Shown: positions 38,024 through 47,110, counted from the stretch's first letter. The stretch is 57,179 nucleotides of DNA from Flavobacteriaceae bacterium (GCA_016780245.1 JADHME010000003.1:1-57179); one strand, 5' to 3'. Numbers and translations are program-made. The notes: a model not told the origin generated them from the sequence alone.

Positions 38024-38780
38024 AGTTATCTATCAGTTTACTTGTAAACAAATAAATGCTGTTCAATACCAATCTCATTAAATGAATAAACGTTATTTTT
38101 CTATATCTATTATTGAGGTCCAAGAAAAAAAATTCTCCTCCTGATCTAACATTACTTTCACCCAAATCATAAATAGGTATTTTTAACTTCCATGAGCAAT
38201 AATTTAAAGCAAGTTGATCTCTTTTCGCTTCTTTTGAATATTCTTTCCAACAATTATGAAGTAATTCTCTAGAGTTTTCGTTATTCTTGCATATTATTAT
38301 ATTGTTTTCGAATAGACCTCTATCTTCAGGATATAGTTCCTTTGAATATCTTTTCATTTGTTTTCTTATTCTCCAAAACCAATCTAGAGAGTCCTCAATG
38401 CATTTTTTGCCTTCATCATAAATAGACTCTCTTTCAAAATGTCTAAATAGAAATATATCTTCATCTTTTACATAGATTTTATCTACGAGATCTGAAATAT
38501 GATTAATGATTTCTATATTGCCGTCTATATAAATGCTTATGTCATGCGAAGGAAGAAATTCACTTGGATGAAATTTGACGTACCTATTTTTATCTTTATT
38601 TGAAAAGTTATCTAGGCCATTTATGGGTTGCATAATCCAACCATAAGGAACATTTTGAGAAGAATCAGTAAAAAAAATATATTTTATTTTTTTTTCTAAA
38701 TTTTTATGATGTATTAATTTCTCATATTTCCCAGTCACGCAAGAGTAAACAACTATTTTCTTATTTGTTATATTTAGCAT
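38016..38780 (-). CDS. DUF616-type putative glycosyltransferase
   Basis: 254 residues on the minus strand. KKIVVYSCVTGKYE is the typical start of this family, followed by YIFFTDS, KNRYVKFHPSEF and YIDGNIEI, whose Asp takes the DxD position. RHFERESIYDEG and a late KRDQLALNY segment also fit. It converges on and overlaps the deacetylase by 8 bases, and its promoter must lie in the 75-base gap (38781-38855) before the acyl carrier gene. It is one of only two leftward genes in the window. The sugar transferred is unknown. Confidence 0.72.
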   Translation of the reverse strand: MLNITNKKIVVYSCVTGKYEKLIHHKNLEKKIKYIFFTDSSQNVPYGWIMQPINGLDNFSNKDKNRYVKFHPSEFLPSHDISIYIDGNIEIINHISDLVDKIYVKDEDIFLFRHFERESIYDEGKKCIEDSLDWFWRIRKQMKRYSKELYPEDRGLFENNIIICKNNENSRELLHNCWKEYSKEAKRDQLALNYCSWKLKIPIYDLGESNVRSGGEFFFLDLNNRYRKITFIHLMRLVLNSIYLFTSKLIDNFR

Positions 38781-38855
38781 GTAATAAAGATTTATATGAT
38801 GGTATTTCCACTGTTAAATTATTATAATTACATTTTTTTTAAAAGGAATTATTTC

Positions 38856-39080
38856 ATGCAAGACAAACTCATTGAATTAATAGCTGAGGCTTTAGAAATT
38901 GATAAAACTGAAGCTGAGAATGATCTTATACTTGATCCTGAAGATAATTGGGACTCTATTGCATTACTATCTGTAATTGCATCTATTGATGAGGAGTTCA
39001 ATATACAATTAGATGGCGATAAGCTTGCTGAATGTAAATCAATCCTAGAAATATTAAAACTCTTAGAAGAAAATTCTTGA
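38856..39080 (+). CDS. Acyl carrier protein
   Basis: 74 residues from the ATG at 38856, which has a clean AAGGAA ribosome site 5-10 bases upstream; an earlier in-frame ATG at 38796 would add a hydrophobic, unconvincing extension. The acidic four-helix pattern and the NWDSIALLSVI segment identify it: the Ser of DSI receives the 4'-phosphopantetheine arm. It is not embedded in a fatty-acid operon. Instead it begins a set with a phosphopantetheinyl transferase, a FabG-like reductase, a methyltransferase and a KAS III, all overlapping or nearly so. This points to a dedicated acyl group for the glycan. Confidence 0.9.
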   Translation: MQDKLIELIAEALEIDKTEAENDLILDPEDNWDSIALLSVIASIDEEFNIQLDGDKLAECKSILEILKLLEENS

Positions 39081-39664
39081 GTGTAACCTTTTTAGACTTA
39101 TCAAAAGATAGTTCGTTTTTTGTATTATTAGGCTCAAGAAAACATTTATCGACTTTTTACAACATAAAAAATTTTTTTAATTTTTTTGAGCTAGTTTTCT
39201 CCCCATTTATTAGCAAAAGACTATGTCAGAACCGTTATTTTCAAACCAGATCACTTATTCTAAAAGAATTAAAAAATATGAACATTAATCCTTCAGATAT
39301 CAAGATCTCAATGTCTCATAATAAAGATGATTTTGTTGCACTTATATCAAAAAAAGATACAAATATGGCAATTGATTTTGAGCAAACTAACAGAAAGATT
39401 TCTTATGCATTGGATGTTAAAATCTCTCAATTACAAAAACCCGATTCCTTATCATCACTAGGATTTATAAATATGATAGAAACATTGGTTAAAATCACAA
39501 ATAAAAAATGGTTTTACTTAATAGAAAATGTTGAAATAAAAAAAATGCTTAATTTCAAGGATGTTTATAAGGTAAATTTTGAAAATGAAACTATATATTC
39601 CAGATTCTATAGCTATAATGGCAATCAAATCTGTATAAGTTCATATAAGTCTGAGGTTTTGTAA
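39077..39664 (+). CDS. Divergent 4'-phosphopantetheinyl transferase (Sfp-like)
   Basis: 195 residues with a probable TTG start overlapping the ACP stop (TTGA). The Sfp-family landmarks are present in order: SMSHNKDD (residues 78-85, His after the Ser), MAIDFEQ (Asp100 and Glu102 as the metal-binding DxE pair) and FINMIETLVKI (Glu135 and Lys139, spaced as in the WxxKExxxK motif). The protein is shorter than Sfp (~225) and the first ~60 residues are not recognisable. It should attach phosphopantetheine from CoA to the neighbouring ACP. Coupling to the ACP gene strongly supports this. Confidence 0.72.
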   Translation: MSVTFLDLSKDSSFFVLLGSRKHLSTFYNIKNFFNFFELVFSPFISKRLCQNRYFQTRSLILKELKNMNINPSDIKISMSHNKDDFVALISKKDTNMAIDFEQTNRKISYALDVKISQLQKPDSLSSLGFINMIETLVKITNKKWFYLIENVEIKKMLNFKDVYKVNFENETIYSRFYSYNGNQICISSYKSEVL

Positions 39665-40341
39665 TGATAGTTTTAACTGGCGCATCTGGAGGAATCGGTA
39701 CTGAAATTATAGGGGATTTATCTAAATTAGATGATGTTTTAGCAATTTATAACACAACTAAACCAAAGAACATTAATCTTCCAAATGTTTCTTTTCGAAA
39801 AGTTGATATTTCTGATCCTGTAGAGATAAAAAGTTTTGTTGATAAAGAAGGCTTATATTTGAAAAATATATCATTAATAAATATGGCTGCTGTCTCTATT
39901 GATGGCTTATTAGCTAATTATGATTTAGAAAATTGGGAGAAAGTTATGAAAATTAATCTAATTTCAAATTTTCTTTTATCTAAATATTTATTACCAAAAA
40001 TGATTAAGGATAAATGGGGAAGAATCATACATGTCTCTTCTACCAACTCTGCGATAGGTGCAGGAGCATATTCGTCTTCAAAATCGGGATTAGATGGCTT
40101 ATCCAAGGCATTATCAAAGGAGTATGGAAGATATAACATTACATCAAATATCATCAAATTAGGCGTATTTAATAGTGGTATGTTTCATCAACTATCAAAA
40201 AAGAATCAAAAAATATTTCTTGAAAAAATTCCATCAAAAAATATAGGAAAAACATCTAATATAACTAATGCAATTTCTTTCCTAATTAGTTCTGAGTTTG
40301 TAAATGGAGCATCAATAACCATTGACGGAGGAGCATCGTAA
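39664..40341 (+). CDS. FabG-like short-chain reductase (3-oxoacyl-ACP reductase type)
   Basis: 225 residues, classical SDR. VLTGASGGIG is the TGxxxGIG coenzyme loop, INMAAV is the NAG-equivalent strand, IHVSSTNSAIGAGAYSSSK provides the Ser-Tyr-Lys catalytic set, and ASITIDGGAS ends the protein as in FabG. Beside an ACP and a KAS III, reduction of a 3-ketoacyl-ACP to 3-hydroxyacyl-ACP is the simplest reading. The ATG overlaps the previous stop by 1 base. Confidence 0.85.
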   Translation: MIVLTGASGGIGTEIIGDLSKLDDVLAIYNTTKPKNINLPNVSFRKVDISDPVEIKSFVDKEGLYLKNISLINMAAVSIDGLLANYDLENWEKVMKINLISNFLLSKYLLPKMIKDKWGRIIHVSSTNSAIGAGAYSSSKSGLDGLSKALSKEYGRYNITSNIIKLGVFNSGMFHQLSKKNQKIFLEKIPSKNIGKTSNITNAISFLISSEFVNGASITIDGGAS

Positions 40342-40345
40342 GTTT

Positions 40346-41071
40346 ATGCAATCTAAAAATCATAGTGTTAAAATTTTAAAAAATATGACCCTTGATATTA
40401 CTTTAGGAAGTGGTGTATTTGAACCAACTGGAACCTCCACTGAGATTGCAAAGGCAGTATGCAACCATATTATATCTCCAGGTAAAACACTTGATCTTGG
40501 ATGTGGCTCAGGAGTTGTGGGGTTGGCTTTAGCAAAAGCTAAGAAAATTAAAGGAAAGTTATATGCATCTGATCTTAGCAAAGATGCTGTAAAGTTTTTA
40601 AAAATTAATGCTGATAGATATGATATAGATGTTGATGCTAGGCCAGGAAGTATTTTTGATCCATGGAAGGATGAAAAATTTGATTATATTATCGATGACA
40701 TATCAGGAGTTGCTAAAAGAATAGCTGAGATATCTCCTTGGTTTAAAGAAACGGCATGTGATGCAGGTGAAGATGGTGCTGCACTTGTAATAGATGCTAT
40801 TGAAAAATCTCCTAATTACTTGAATCCTAATGGAAAATTTTTTTTCCCAATCTTATCGTTATCAAATTCAGATATTATATTAATTAAAGCTAATGAGACA
40901 TATAAAAATGTTGATAAATTATCATCTCACAAGTGGAGAATACCTGAAGACATGATGAGTCATCATGAAGAACTATTTGAATTAAAAAGAGAGAAAAAAA
41001 TATATTTTGAAGAAAAATACGGTTGGCTATTATGGTCAACTGATGTATTTGTTGCATACAACCCAAGGTAA
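40346..41071 (+). CDS. SAM-dependent methyltransferase (small-domain/PrmC-like)
   Basis: 241 residues from the ATG at 40346; an in-frame TTG at 40322 would overlap the reductase gene. LDLGCGSGVVGLAL is SAM motif I, LYASDLSKDAV motif II, and FDYIIDDISGVA occupies the position of the NPPY motif of PrmC-type enzymes, replaced here. GEDGAALV follows. Because NPPY is needed for amide-nitrogen methylation, a different target, such as the acyl chain or a sugar hydroxyl, is likely. It lies between the FabG-like and KAS III genes with no gap to the latter. Confidence 0.78.
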   Translation: MQSKNHSVKILKNMTLDITLGSGVFEPTGTSTEIAKAVCNHIISPGKTLDLGCGSGVVGLALAKAKKIKGKLYASDLSKDAVKFLKINADRYDIDVDARPGSIFDPWKDEKFDYIIDDISGVAKRIAEISPWFKETACDAGEDGAALVIDAIEKSPNYLNPNGKFFFPILSLSNSDIILIKANETYKNVDKLSSHKWRIPEDMMSHHEELFELKREKKIYFEEKYGWLLWSTDVFVAYNPR

Positions 41072-42094
41072 ATGATGTTCATGAAATCTTTTATAGATAA
41101 AATCGAATTTTTTGTACCATCTAACAAGCTATCTAATAAGATGCTTGCAGAGGTAAATCCTTCATGGGATGTTGAAAAAATTTATGAAAAGACTGGAATC
41201 AAAAATAGATTTATTGCCAATTCAAATGAAACTGCTACAGATTTAGCAGTAGAAGCTGGAAAAATTTTTTTACAAAAGTATCCTGAAAAAAAACAAGAAA
41301 TTGATTATTTGATTTTTTGTACTCAGTCCCCAGATTATTTTTTGCCTACATCTGCATGCCTCATTCAAGATCGCTTGGAATTAAGAACTGAGATAGGGGC
41401 TATTGACGTAAATCAAGGGTGTTCTGGTTTCGTATATGCTCTTTCATTAGCTAAAGGCATGATAGAAAGTAATCAAGTCAGAAATGTATTAATAATTACT
41501 GCAGAAACTTATTCTAAATACATCAATGACAAGGATAAAAGTGTCAGAACTCTTTTTGGTGATGCAGCATGCTGCACTTTTGTTAATTCTAGGGACATTA
41601 AAGAAGATTATATTTCAAATATTATTCATGGAACTGATGGAAAAGGGGGAGAGCATCTTATAGTGCCCCATGGTGGACATAAGAATCCAATTGATGATAC
41701 TTCATATTTAGAGCTTGAAGACGATAGAAAAAATGTAAGATCGCCAGCTAATTTATATATGAATGGTAGTGCAATAATGACATTTACATTAGTAAAAATA
41801 CCAAAAGTATTTAATCAAATCCTTCAAGCTAACAATATGACCATTGATGATGTTGACGTAGTTATTTTTCATCAGGCTAACAAATTTATACTTGATGGAA
41901 TCCAGAGAAAGCTAAAAATACCTGAATGTAAAATGCACAGATCTTATGAAAACTATGGAAATACTGTCTCATCAACAATTCCAATTGGAATTAAGATCGA
42001 ACAAGATCTTAAAAAAGATAATGAAAAGAAAACTGCTCTTATTCTTGGATTTGGTGTCGGTCTTTCATGGGCAGGGACAATAATTAAATTTTAA
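41072..42094 (+). CDS. 3-oxoacyl-ACP synthase III-like ketosynthase
   Basis: 340 residues, thiolase-fold KAS III. The catalytic triad is visible: Cys117 in DVNQGCSGFVYAL, His in VIFHQANKF and Asn in YENYGNTVSS. RTLFGDAACC and LGFGVGLSWAGTII are also typical. KAS III starts chains by condensing acetyl-CoA or another acyl-CoA with malonyl-ACP. With the ACP and reductase upstream it could make a short 3-hydroxyacyl unit such as 3-hydroxybutyryl. Three nearby ATGs (41072, 41075, 41081) could be the start. It closes the acyl module; 11 bases follow before the next gene. Confidence 0.88.
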   Translation: MMFMKSFIDKIEFFVPSNKLSNKMLAEVNPSWDVEKIYEKTGIKNRFIANSNETATDLAVEAGKIFLQKYPEKKQEIDYLIFCTQSPDYFLPTSACLIQDRLELRTEIGAIDVNQGCSGFVYALSLAKGMIESNQVRNVLIITAETYSKYINDKDKSVRTLFGDAACCTFVNSRDIKEDYISNIIHGTDGKGGEHLIVPHGGHKNPIDDTSYLELEDDRKNVRSPANLYMNGSAIMTFTLVKIPKVFNQILQANNMTIDDVDVVIFHQANKFILDGIQRKLKIPECKMHRSYENYGNTVSSTIPIGIKIEQDLKKDNEKKTALILGFGVGLSWAGTIIKF

Positions 42095-42105
42095 AAAAAT
42101 ATAAC

Positions 42106-43389
42106 TTGAAAAAATTAAATTACAAAATATCAGTATCGGGCTTAGGCTATGTTGGATTGCCTGTTTTGATAGCTTTCTCAAAAATAGATAAAGTAATTGG
42201 TTTTGATATCAATACCCAAAGAATAAGTGATTTATCTAGTGGTAAAGATAAAAATAATGAAGTTAAAGCAGAGGATTTAATTAATCCGAATATTTTATTT
42301 TCTAATAATATAGAAGATATAAAAAAGGCGAACTTTCATATAGTTGCTGTGCCAACACCAGTTAGTGTTAATAATGATCCTGATTTAAGGCCCCTTATTT
42401 CAGCATCTGAAAAGATAGCTTCAGTCTTAAAAAAAGGAGATATTGTTGTTTATGAATCAACAGTATATCCTGGCGTCACTGAAGAAATATGTATTCCAAT
42501 TCTAGAAGAGAAATCTTCTTTGCAATTAGGAGTTGATTTCAAAGTTGGCTATAGCCCAGAAAGAATAAATCCTGGAGATCATGAGCATACTATTTCTAAT
42601 ATTGTTAAAGTTGTTTCAGGATCTGACGATGATTGTTTAGAAGCGGTTGCAGATATTTATAGCAAAATTGTTAAAACTGGGATATTTAGGGCCGCTTCTA
42701 TTAAAACAGCAGAAGCAGCCAAAGTTATTGAGAATACTCAAAGGGACATTAACATAGCATTGATCAATGAGCTTTCCCTAATTTTTAAAAAACTAGATAT
42801 TGATACTTCAGAAGTTCTTGAGGCTGCAAATACTAAATGGAATTTTCTAGATTTTAAGCCTGGTCTTGTCGGTGGTCATTGTATAGGTGTAGACCCATAT
42901 TACCTTACATATAAATCTAGGCTTCATGGTTACGAGCCTCAGGTTATTCTTGCTGGCAGAAAAATCAATGATCATATGGCTCATTATATTTCTAATCAAA
43001 TCATTGAAGAGATAAATGGACTACCAATAAAAGAACCCTCAGCAACAATTTTGGGGGTAACTTTTAAAGAAGATTGCCCAGACATGAGAAACTCCAAGGT
43101 ACTGGATATTATAGATAATTTAAAAGCAGCAAAGATTAATATTCAAATTAGCGATCCGATTGTATCACTTGAAGAAGTTGTAGAATCTACTGGAATAGAA
43201 TTGACCAAAATAGAAAATTTAAAACCTTCAAATATATTAGTTTTAGCAGTTGCTCATAATCAATTTAAGGAATTAGATAGATATGCTATTAAAAAATTAC
43301 TTAAAGACGGTGGGTCTATCTATGACTTAAAAAATGTTTTCAAAAAAGATTATTTCATTAAAGAAGAAATAAAACATTGGAAGCTATAA
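42106..43389 (+). CDS. UDP-N-acetylhexosamine 6-dehydrogenase (TviB/WbpO-type)
   Basis: 427 residues beginning at TTG, the only plausible start near the conserved N-terminus. VSGLGYVGLPV is the NAD loop. VAVPTPVSVNNDPDLRPL, YESTVYPGVTEE, YSPERINPGD and VGGHCIGVDPYYL (catalytic Cys) are the signatures of dehydrogenases that oxidise UDP-GlcNAc or UDP-GalNAc to the uronic acid. The NDPDLRPL stretch favours the TviB/WbpO subgroup. A second, more divergent dehydrogenase is at 44577. Confidence 0.88.
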   Translation: MKKLNYKISVSGLGYVGLPVLIAFSKIDKVIGFDINTQRISDLSSGKDKNNEVKAEDLINPNILFSNNIEDIKKANFHIVAVPTPVSVNNDPDLRPLISASEKIASVLKKGDIVVYESTVYPGVTEEICIPILEEKSSLQLGVDFKVGYSPERINPGDHEHTISNIVKVVSGSDDDCLEAVADIYSKIVKTGIFRAASIKTAEAAKVIENTQRDINIALINELSLIFKKLDIDTSEVLEAANTKWNFLDFKPGLVGGHCIGVDPYYLTYKSRLHGYEPQVILAGRKINDHMAHYISNQIIEEINGLPIKEPSATILGVTFKEDCPDMRNSKVLDIIDNLKAAKINIQISDPIVSLEEVVESTGIELTKIENLKPSNILVLAVAHNQFKELDRYAIKKLLKDGGSIYDLKNVFKKDYFIKEEIKHWKL

Positions 43390-43402
43390 ATTTGTCAGGA
43401 AC

Positions 43403-44593
43403 ATGAAGAAAGTTTTAAGAATTCTGAATAGATTTAATATTGGAGGCCCAACACATAATGCAACATATTTGACAAAGTATTTGCATCCCGAATTCCAAAC
43501 TAAGCTCATTGCAGGAAAAAAACTTGATTCTGAGGAAAGTTCTGAATATATGCTAAAGGATTATGAAATTAATTTTGAAATTATTGAGGATATGAGTAGA
43601 TCGATTAATCTAATCAAGGATTTAAAATCTTTTTTTAAAATTAAAAAAATTATTAAAGAATTTAAACCAGATATTGTACATACTCACGCTTCAAAATCTG
43701 GCGCACTTGGGAGGTTAGCTGCAATAACTTCAGGAGTGCCAATAATTGTTCATACTTTTCACGGTCACGTATTTCATTCGTATTTTGGTAGACTTAAAAC
43801 AAAGTTTTATATTTTTCTTGAAAGGTATTTAGCTAAAAAATCATCAGCAATAATTGCTATCAGTAATCTTCAAAGAAAAGAGCTTGTAAATGAATTTAAG
43901 ATTTGTTCAAAGAATAAAATACATACAATTCCTTTAGGTTTTGATTTAGAAAAATTTCAAAAACAAGATTTTTTGAAAAGAAATGAATTTAGAGATGAGT
44001 TCAATCTAAATAAGAATGATATTGCTATAGGGATAATTGGTCGATTGACACCAATAAAAAATCATTCGTTTTTCTTAAGGTCAATAAAAATTTTATTAGA
44101 AGATAGCTCAAGAAAATTTAAAGTATTTATAGTTGGAGATGGTGAGGATAGATTAGCTTTAGAGAGTTTATGCACTCAATTAGATTTAAGATTTAATGCT
44201 GAGGGTGTAGAGGACCCCATTATCTATTTTACATCTTGGAGAAAAGACATTGATAGAGTTTATGCTGGAATTGATATAGTGGCATTGACTTCAAAAAATG
44301 AAGGTACTCCTGTAACATTGATTGAGGCACAAGCATCAAATAAACCAATAGTATCAACAGATGTTGGAGGTGTATTGGATGTTGTTAAAAATAATATCAC
44401 AGCATTTGTTTCGGATAAGTATGACTATAATGTATTCTCCAATAATTTAAGAAAGCTCGTAGAGAATGATTCTTTAAGAGTAAAAATGGGTAGTGCGGGC
44501 TACAGTCATGTATCAGAGCTATTTAGTTATCATAGACTTGTAAAAGACGTTAGAAAATTATACAAAAATCTTTTGAATGAAAAAAATATCTAA
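43403..44593 (+). CDS. Glycosyltransferase family 4
   Basis: 396 residues. NRFNIGGPTHN at the N-terminus is the GT4 glycine loop, HTHASKSGALGR and HTFHGHVF line the acceptor site, GIIGRLTPIKNH opens the donor domain, and SKNEGTPVTLIEAQ is the EX7E motif. Retaining transfer from a UDP or GDP sugar is expected. This subgroup (HASKSGALGRLAA) is common as an early-acting transferase in capsule and O-antigen loci. It overlaps the next gene by 17 bases. Confidence 0.9.
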   Translation: MKKVLRILNRFNIGGPTHNATYLTKYLHPEFQTKLIAGKKLDSEESSEYMLKDYEINFEIIEDMSRSINLIKDLKSFFKIKKIIKEFKPDIVHTHASKSGALGRLAAITSGVPIIVHTFHGHVFHSYFGRLKTKFYIFLERYLAKKSSAIIAISNLQRKELVNEFKICSKNKIHTIPLGFDLEKFQKQDFLKRNEFRDEFNLNKNDIAIGIIGRLTPIKNHSFFLRSIKILLEDSSRKFKVFIVGDGEDRLALESLCTQLDLRFNAEGVEDPIIYFTSWRKDIDRVYAGIDIVALTSKNEGTPVTLIEAQASNKPIVSTDVGGVLDVVKNNITAFVSDKYDYNVFSNNLRKLVENDSLRVKMGSAGYSHVSELFSYHRLVKDVRKLYKNLLNEKNI

Positions 44594-46076
44594 AAATCCA
44601 ATCACTAATAAGGATTACTTTATTCCAGATGTACTCGATGATGGTGCTTCTCTTAAAGAGTTTACAGAAGAACACCCTGATAAACCTATTATTATAGTTC
44701 AAGGTCTTGGTTTCGTTGGGTCTGTAATGTCTTTGGTATGTGCTAATGCCATTAATGGAGATTATGCAGTAATAGGAGTTGATCTTCCAACGGAAGAATC
44801 ATATTGGAAAATAGCTTCTATAAATGATGGTTTTTTTCCTGTTGTATCATCTGATCCAAAAGTCAAAGCTTATTTTGAAGAAGCAAGAAAGAAAAGGAAT
44901 TTTTATGCAACATATGATAATTATGCATATCAACTAGCCGATGTAATTATTGTTGATATTAATTTAGATGTTCAAAAAGAATCAACTCCATTTGGCAATT
45001 TGATAGATTATAAAGTCGATTTGTCCTCCTTTAAATCTGCAATTAGGGCCATAGGCAAGAATGCAAAAGAAAAGGTTTTAATTTTAGTAGAAACAACAGT
45101 CCCGCCTGGTGCTACAAAGCTTGCTGCTGAAATTATTGATAAAGAATATTCTAAAAGAGGAATATCTTCAGAGAATGTATCAATTGGCCATTCTTATGAG
45201 AGAGTCATGCCAGGACCAAACTATATTGATTCTATTCAAAATTTTTTCAGAGTATATGCAGGTGTTGATGATAAAAGTGCAAATGAAATAGAGAGTTTTC
45301 TTAGAACCATTATAAAAACTGATGAGTATCCATTAACGAGATTGGGCAATACTAACGCAACTGAAATTTCAAAAGTTCTAGAAAATTCATATCGTGCAAT
45401 GAATATCTCATTTATAGTTGAGTGGTCAAGATTTGCTGAAGAGGCAGGAGTAAATCTTTATGAAGTTATTAATGCAATAAGAATGAGGACTACCCATAAA
45501 AACATAATGTTGCCAGGAATAGGAGTTGGTGGATACTGTTTAACAAAGGATCCTCTATTGGCTAGCTGGGCAAGACAAAATCTTATTAATGCAGATAATG
45601 ATATGTTGGCTATGAGTGAAATGGCTGTTAGAACAAATGATAAAATGCCATTACATGCATTTGAATTTTTAGAATCATTCTATGGAAAAGAAAAGCTAAA
45701 GGGCAAGAAAATACTTTTATATGGGGTGTCATATTTAGCAGGGGTTGGCGATACAAGATATACTCCTGTTGCAAACTTTTATAAATTATTAATTGAACAT
45801 GAGTCTATCATTTCATTGCATGACCCATATGTTAGTTTTTGGGAAGAATTTAATCTTAATATAAGTCAAGATATCAATAGTTTTGATGAAGAAACAAATA
45901 TAGTAATTTTCACTACTGGACATACAGAATATAAAAATAATAAAAATTTGATAACTAATTTAAATAATCAAGAAGACTTATATATCTATGACACCATAGG
46001 AATTCTTAGTGAAGATGAGATTAGTTTTTTATCAAAAAAACATGTCGTTAAAGTTTTAGGCAGAGGTGATATCTAA
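44577..46076 (+). CDS. Nucleotide-sugar dehydrogenase with extended N-terminus
   Basis: 499 residues, longer than the usual ~430. About 35 residues precede the Rossmann loop IIVQGLGFVGS. LVETTVPPGATKLA, GHSYERVMPGP and GVGGYCLTKDPL (catalytic Cys) are clear UDP-glucose/GDP-mannose dehydrogenase elements, and GVSYLAGVGDTRYTP is the C-terminal UDP-binding domain. The sequence around the active Cys differs from both the ugd fragment at the left edge and the TviB-like protein at 42106, so a third substrate is likely. The following epimerase gene (11 bases on) may act on its product. Confidence 0.83.
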   Translation: MKKISKNPITNKDYFIPDVLDDGASLKEFTEEHPDKPIIIVQGLGFVGSVMSLVCANAINGDYAVIGVDLPTEESYWKIASINDGFFPVVSSDPKVKAYFEEARKKRNFYATYDNYAYQLADVIIVDINLDVQKESTPFGNLIDYKVDLSSFKSAIRAIGKNAKEKVLILVETTVPPGATKLAAEIIDKEYSKRGISSENVSIGHSYERVMPGPNYIDSIQNFFRVYAGVDDKSANEIESFLRTIIKTDEYPLTRLGNTNATEISKVLENSYRAMNISFIVEWSRFAEEAGVNLYEVINAIRMRTTHKNIMLPGIGVGGYCLTKDPLLASWARQNLINADNDMLAMSEMAVRTNDKMPLHAFEFLESFYGKEKLKGKKILLYGVSYLAGVGDTRYTPVANFYKLLIEHESIISLHDPYVSFWEEFNLNISQDINSFDEETNIVIFTTGHTEYKNNKNLITNLNNQEDLYIYDTIGILSEDEISFLSKKHVVKVLGRGDI

Positions 46077-46087
46077 AGGTTTAAAAA

Positions 46088-47110
46088 ATGAAGAAAGTAA
46101 TAATTTTAGGTGGAGCGGGTTTTATTGGATTAAATATTGCGAAATATTTAATTACAAAGAAAAACTATAAAATTACTATCGCTGATAATCTCTCACGAGG
46201 AAAAATGGATTCCTATTTAGAGGAAATTATTTCATATGAAAATGTTGATTTTATTGAAGGTGACTTCACAAAAAAATCTTCCTTTAAAAGTCTCAATACC
46301 GATTATGATTATTGTTACATGCTTGCATCAGTTGTGGGAGTCAATAATACACTTAAGATTCCTAGTGAGATAATAAGAATTAATACTTTGTTAATTCTTA
46401 ATACTCTTGAATGGTTAAAAATAGGGGCAGCCAAAAATGTTGTTTTCACATCAACAAGTGAAAACTACGCAGGAACAATTGATAAATTTGGTTATACTAT
46501 ACCCACTCCTGAAGATATACCATTATCTATTATAGATATCTCTCATCCAAGATATACATATGCAGTAACAAAAATGCTTGGAGAATCAAGTTTTTTAAAT
46601 TATTCAAAATCATATGGTTTTAATTGCACTATTGTTAGATATCACAATGTAATAGGACCAAGAATGGGATTTAAACATGTTATACCCCACCTTGCAGAAA
46701 GATTTTTAGTGAATAAAGAAAATCCTTTTTTAATGTATGGACACGATCAAACAAGAGCCTTTTGTCATATCACTGATGCGGTTGAAGGAACAGTTCTAGC
46801 TTTAGAATCTGATAAATCAAATGGTGAGATCTTTCATATAGGAACAGAAGAGGAAATAACTATTGAAGAGTTAATAAAAACTACTGGTAGTTTTTTTAAT
46901 TATGACGGAACCTATAAAGAAGCTCAAACATTTCCAGGATCAACAAACAGAAGATGTCCTGACATATCAAAAGCAAGAAATTTGCTCGGCTATAACCCAA
47001 GATTTAAATGGCAAGAATCCTTAGAGGCCACTCTTGAATGGTATGAGGATTTCTTTCAAAAAGGTGAAACAGCGTTTGAAACCTCATTTGAAGATCCAAC
47101 TAATGTATAG
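46088..47110 (+). CDS. NAD-dependent epimerase/dehydratase/decarboxylase family protein
   Basis: 340 residues, extended SDR. ILGGAGFIGLNIA is the NAD loop, YMLASVVGVNN the second strand, FTSTSENYAG recalls the TSTSEVYG of UDP-glucuronate decarboxylases, and YTYAVTKMLGE has YxxxK. HNVIGPRMGFKHV and TRAFCHITDA also resemble that group. A decarboxylase or 4-epimerase for the uronate made by the dehydrogenase upstream is plausible. It overlaps the initiating transferase gene by 8 bases. Confidence 0.8.
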   Translation: MKKVIILGGAGFIGLNIAKYLITKKNYKITIADNLSRGKMDSYLEEIISYENVDFIEGDFTKKSSFKSLNTDYDYCYMLASVVGVNNTLKIPSEIIRINTLLILNTLEWLKIGAAKNVVFTSTSENYAGTIDKFGYTIPTPEDIPLSIIDISHPRYTYAVTKMLGESSFLNYSKSYGFNCTIVRYHNVIGPRMGFKHVIPHLAERFLVNKENPFLMYGHDQTRAFCHITDAVEGTVLALESDKSNGEIFHIGTEEEITIEELIKTTGSFFNYDGTYKEAQTFPGSTNRRCPDISKARNLLGYNPRFKWQESLEATLEWYEDFFQKGETAFETSFEDPTNV

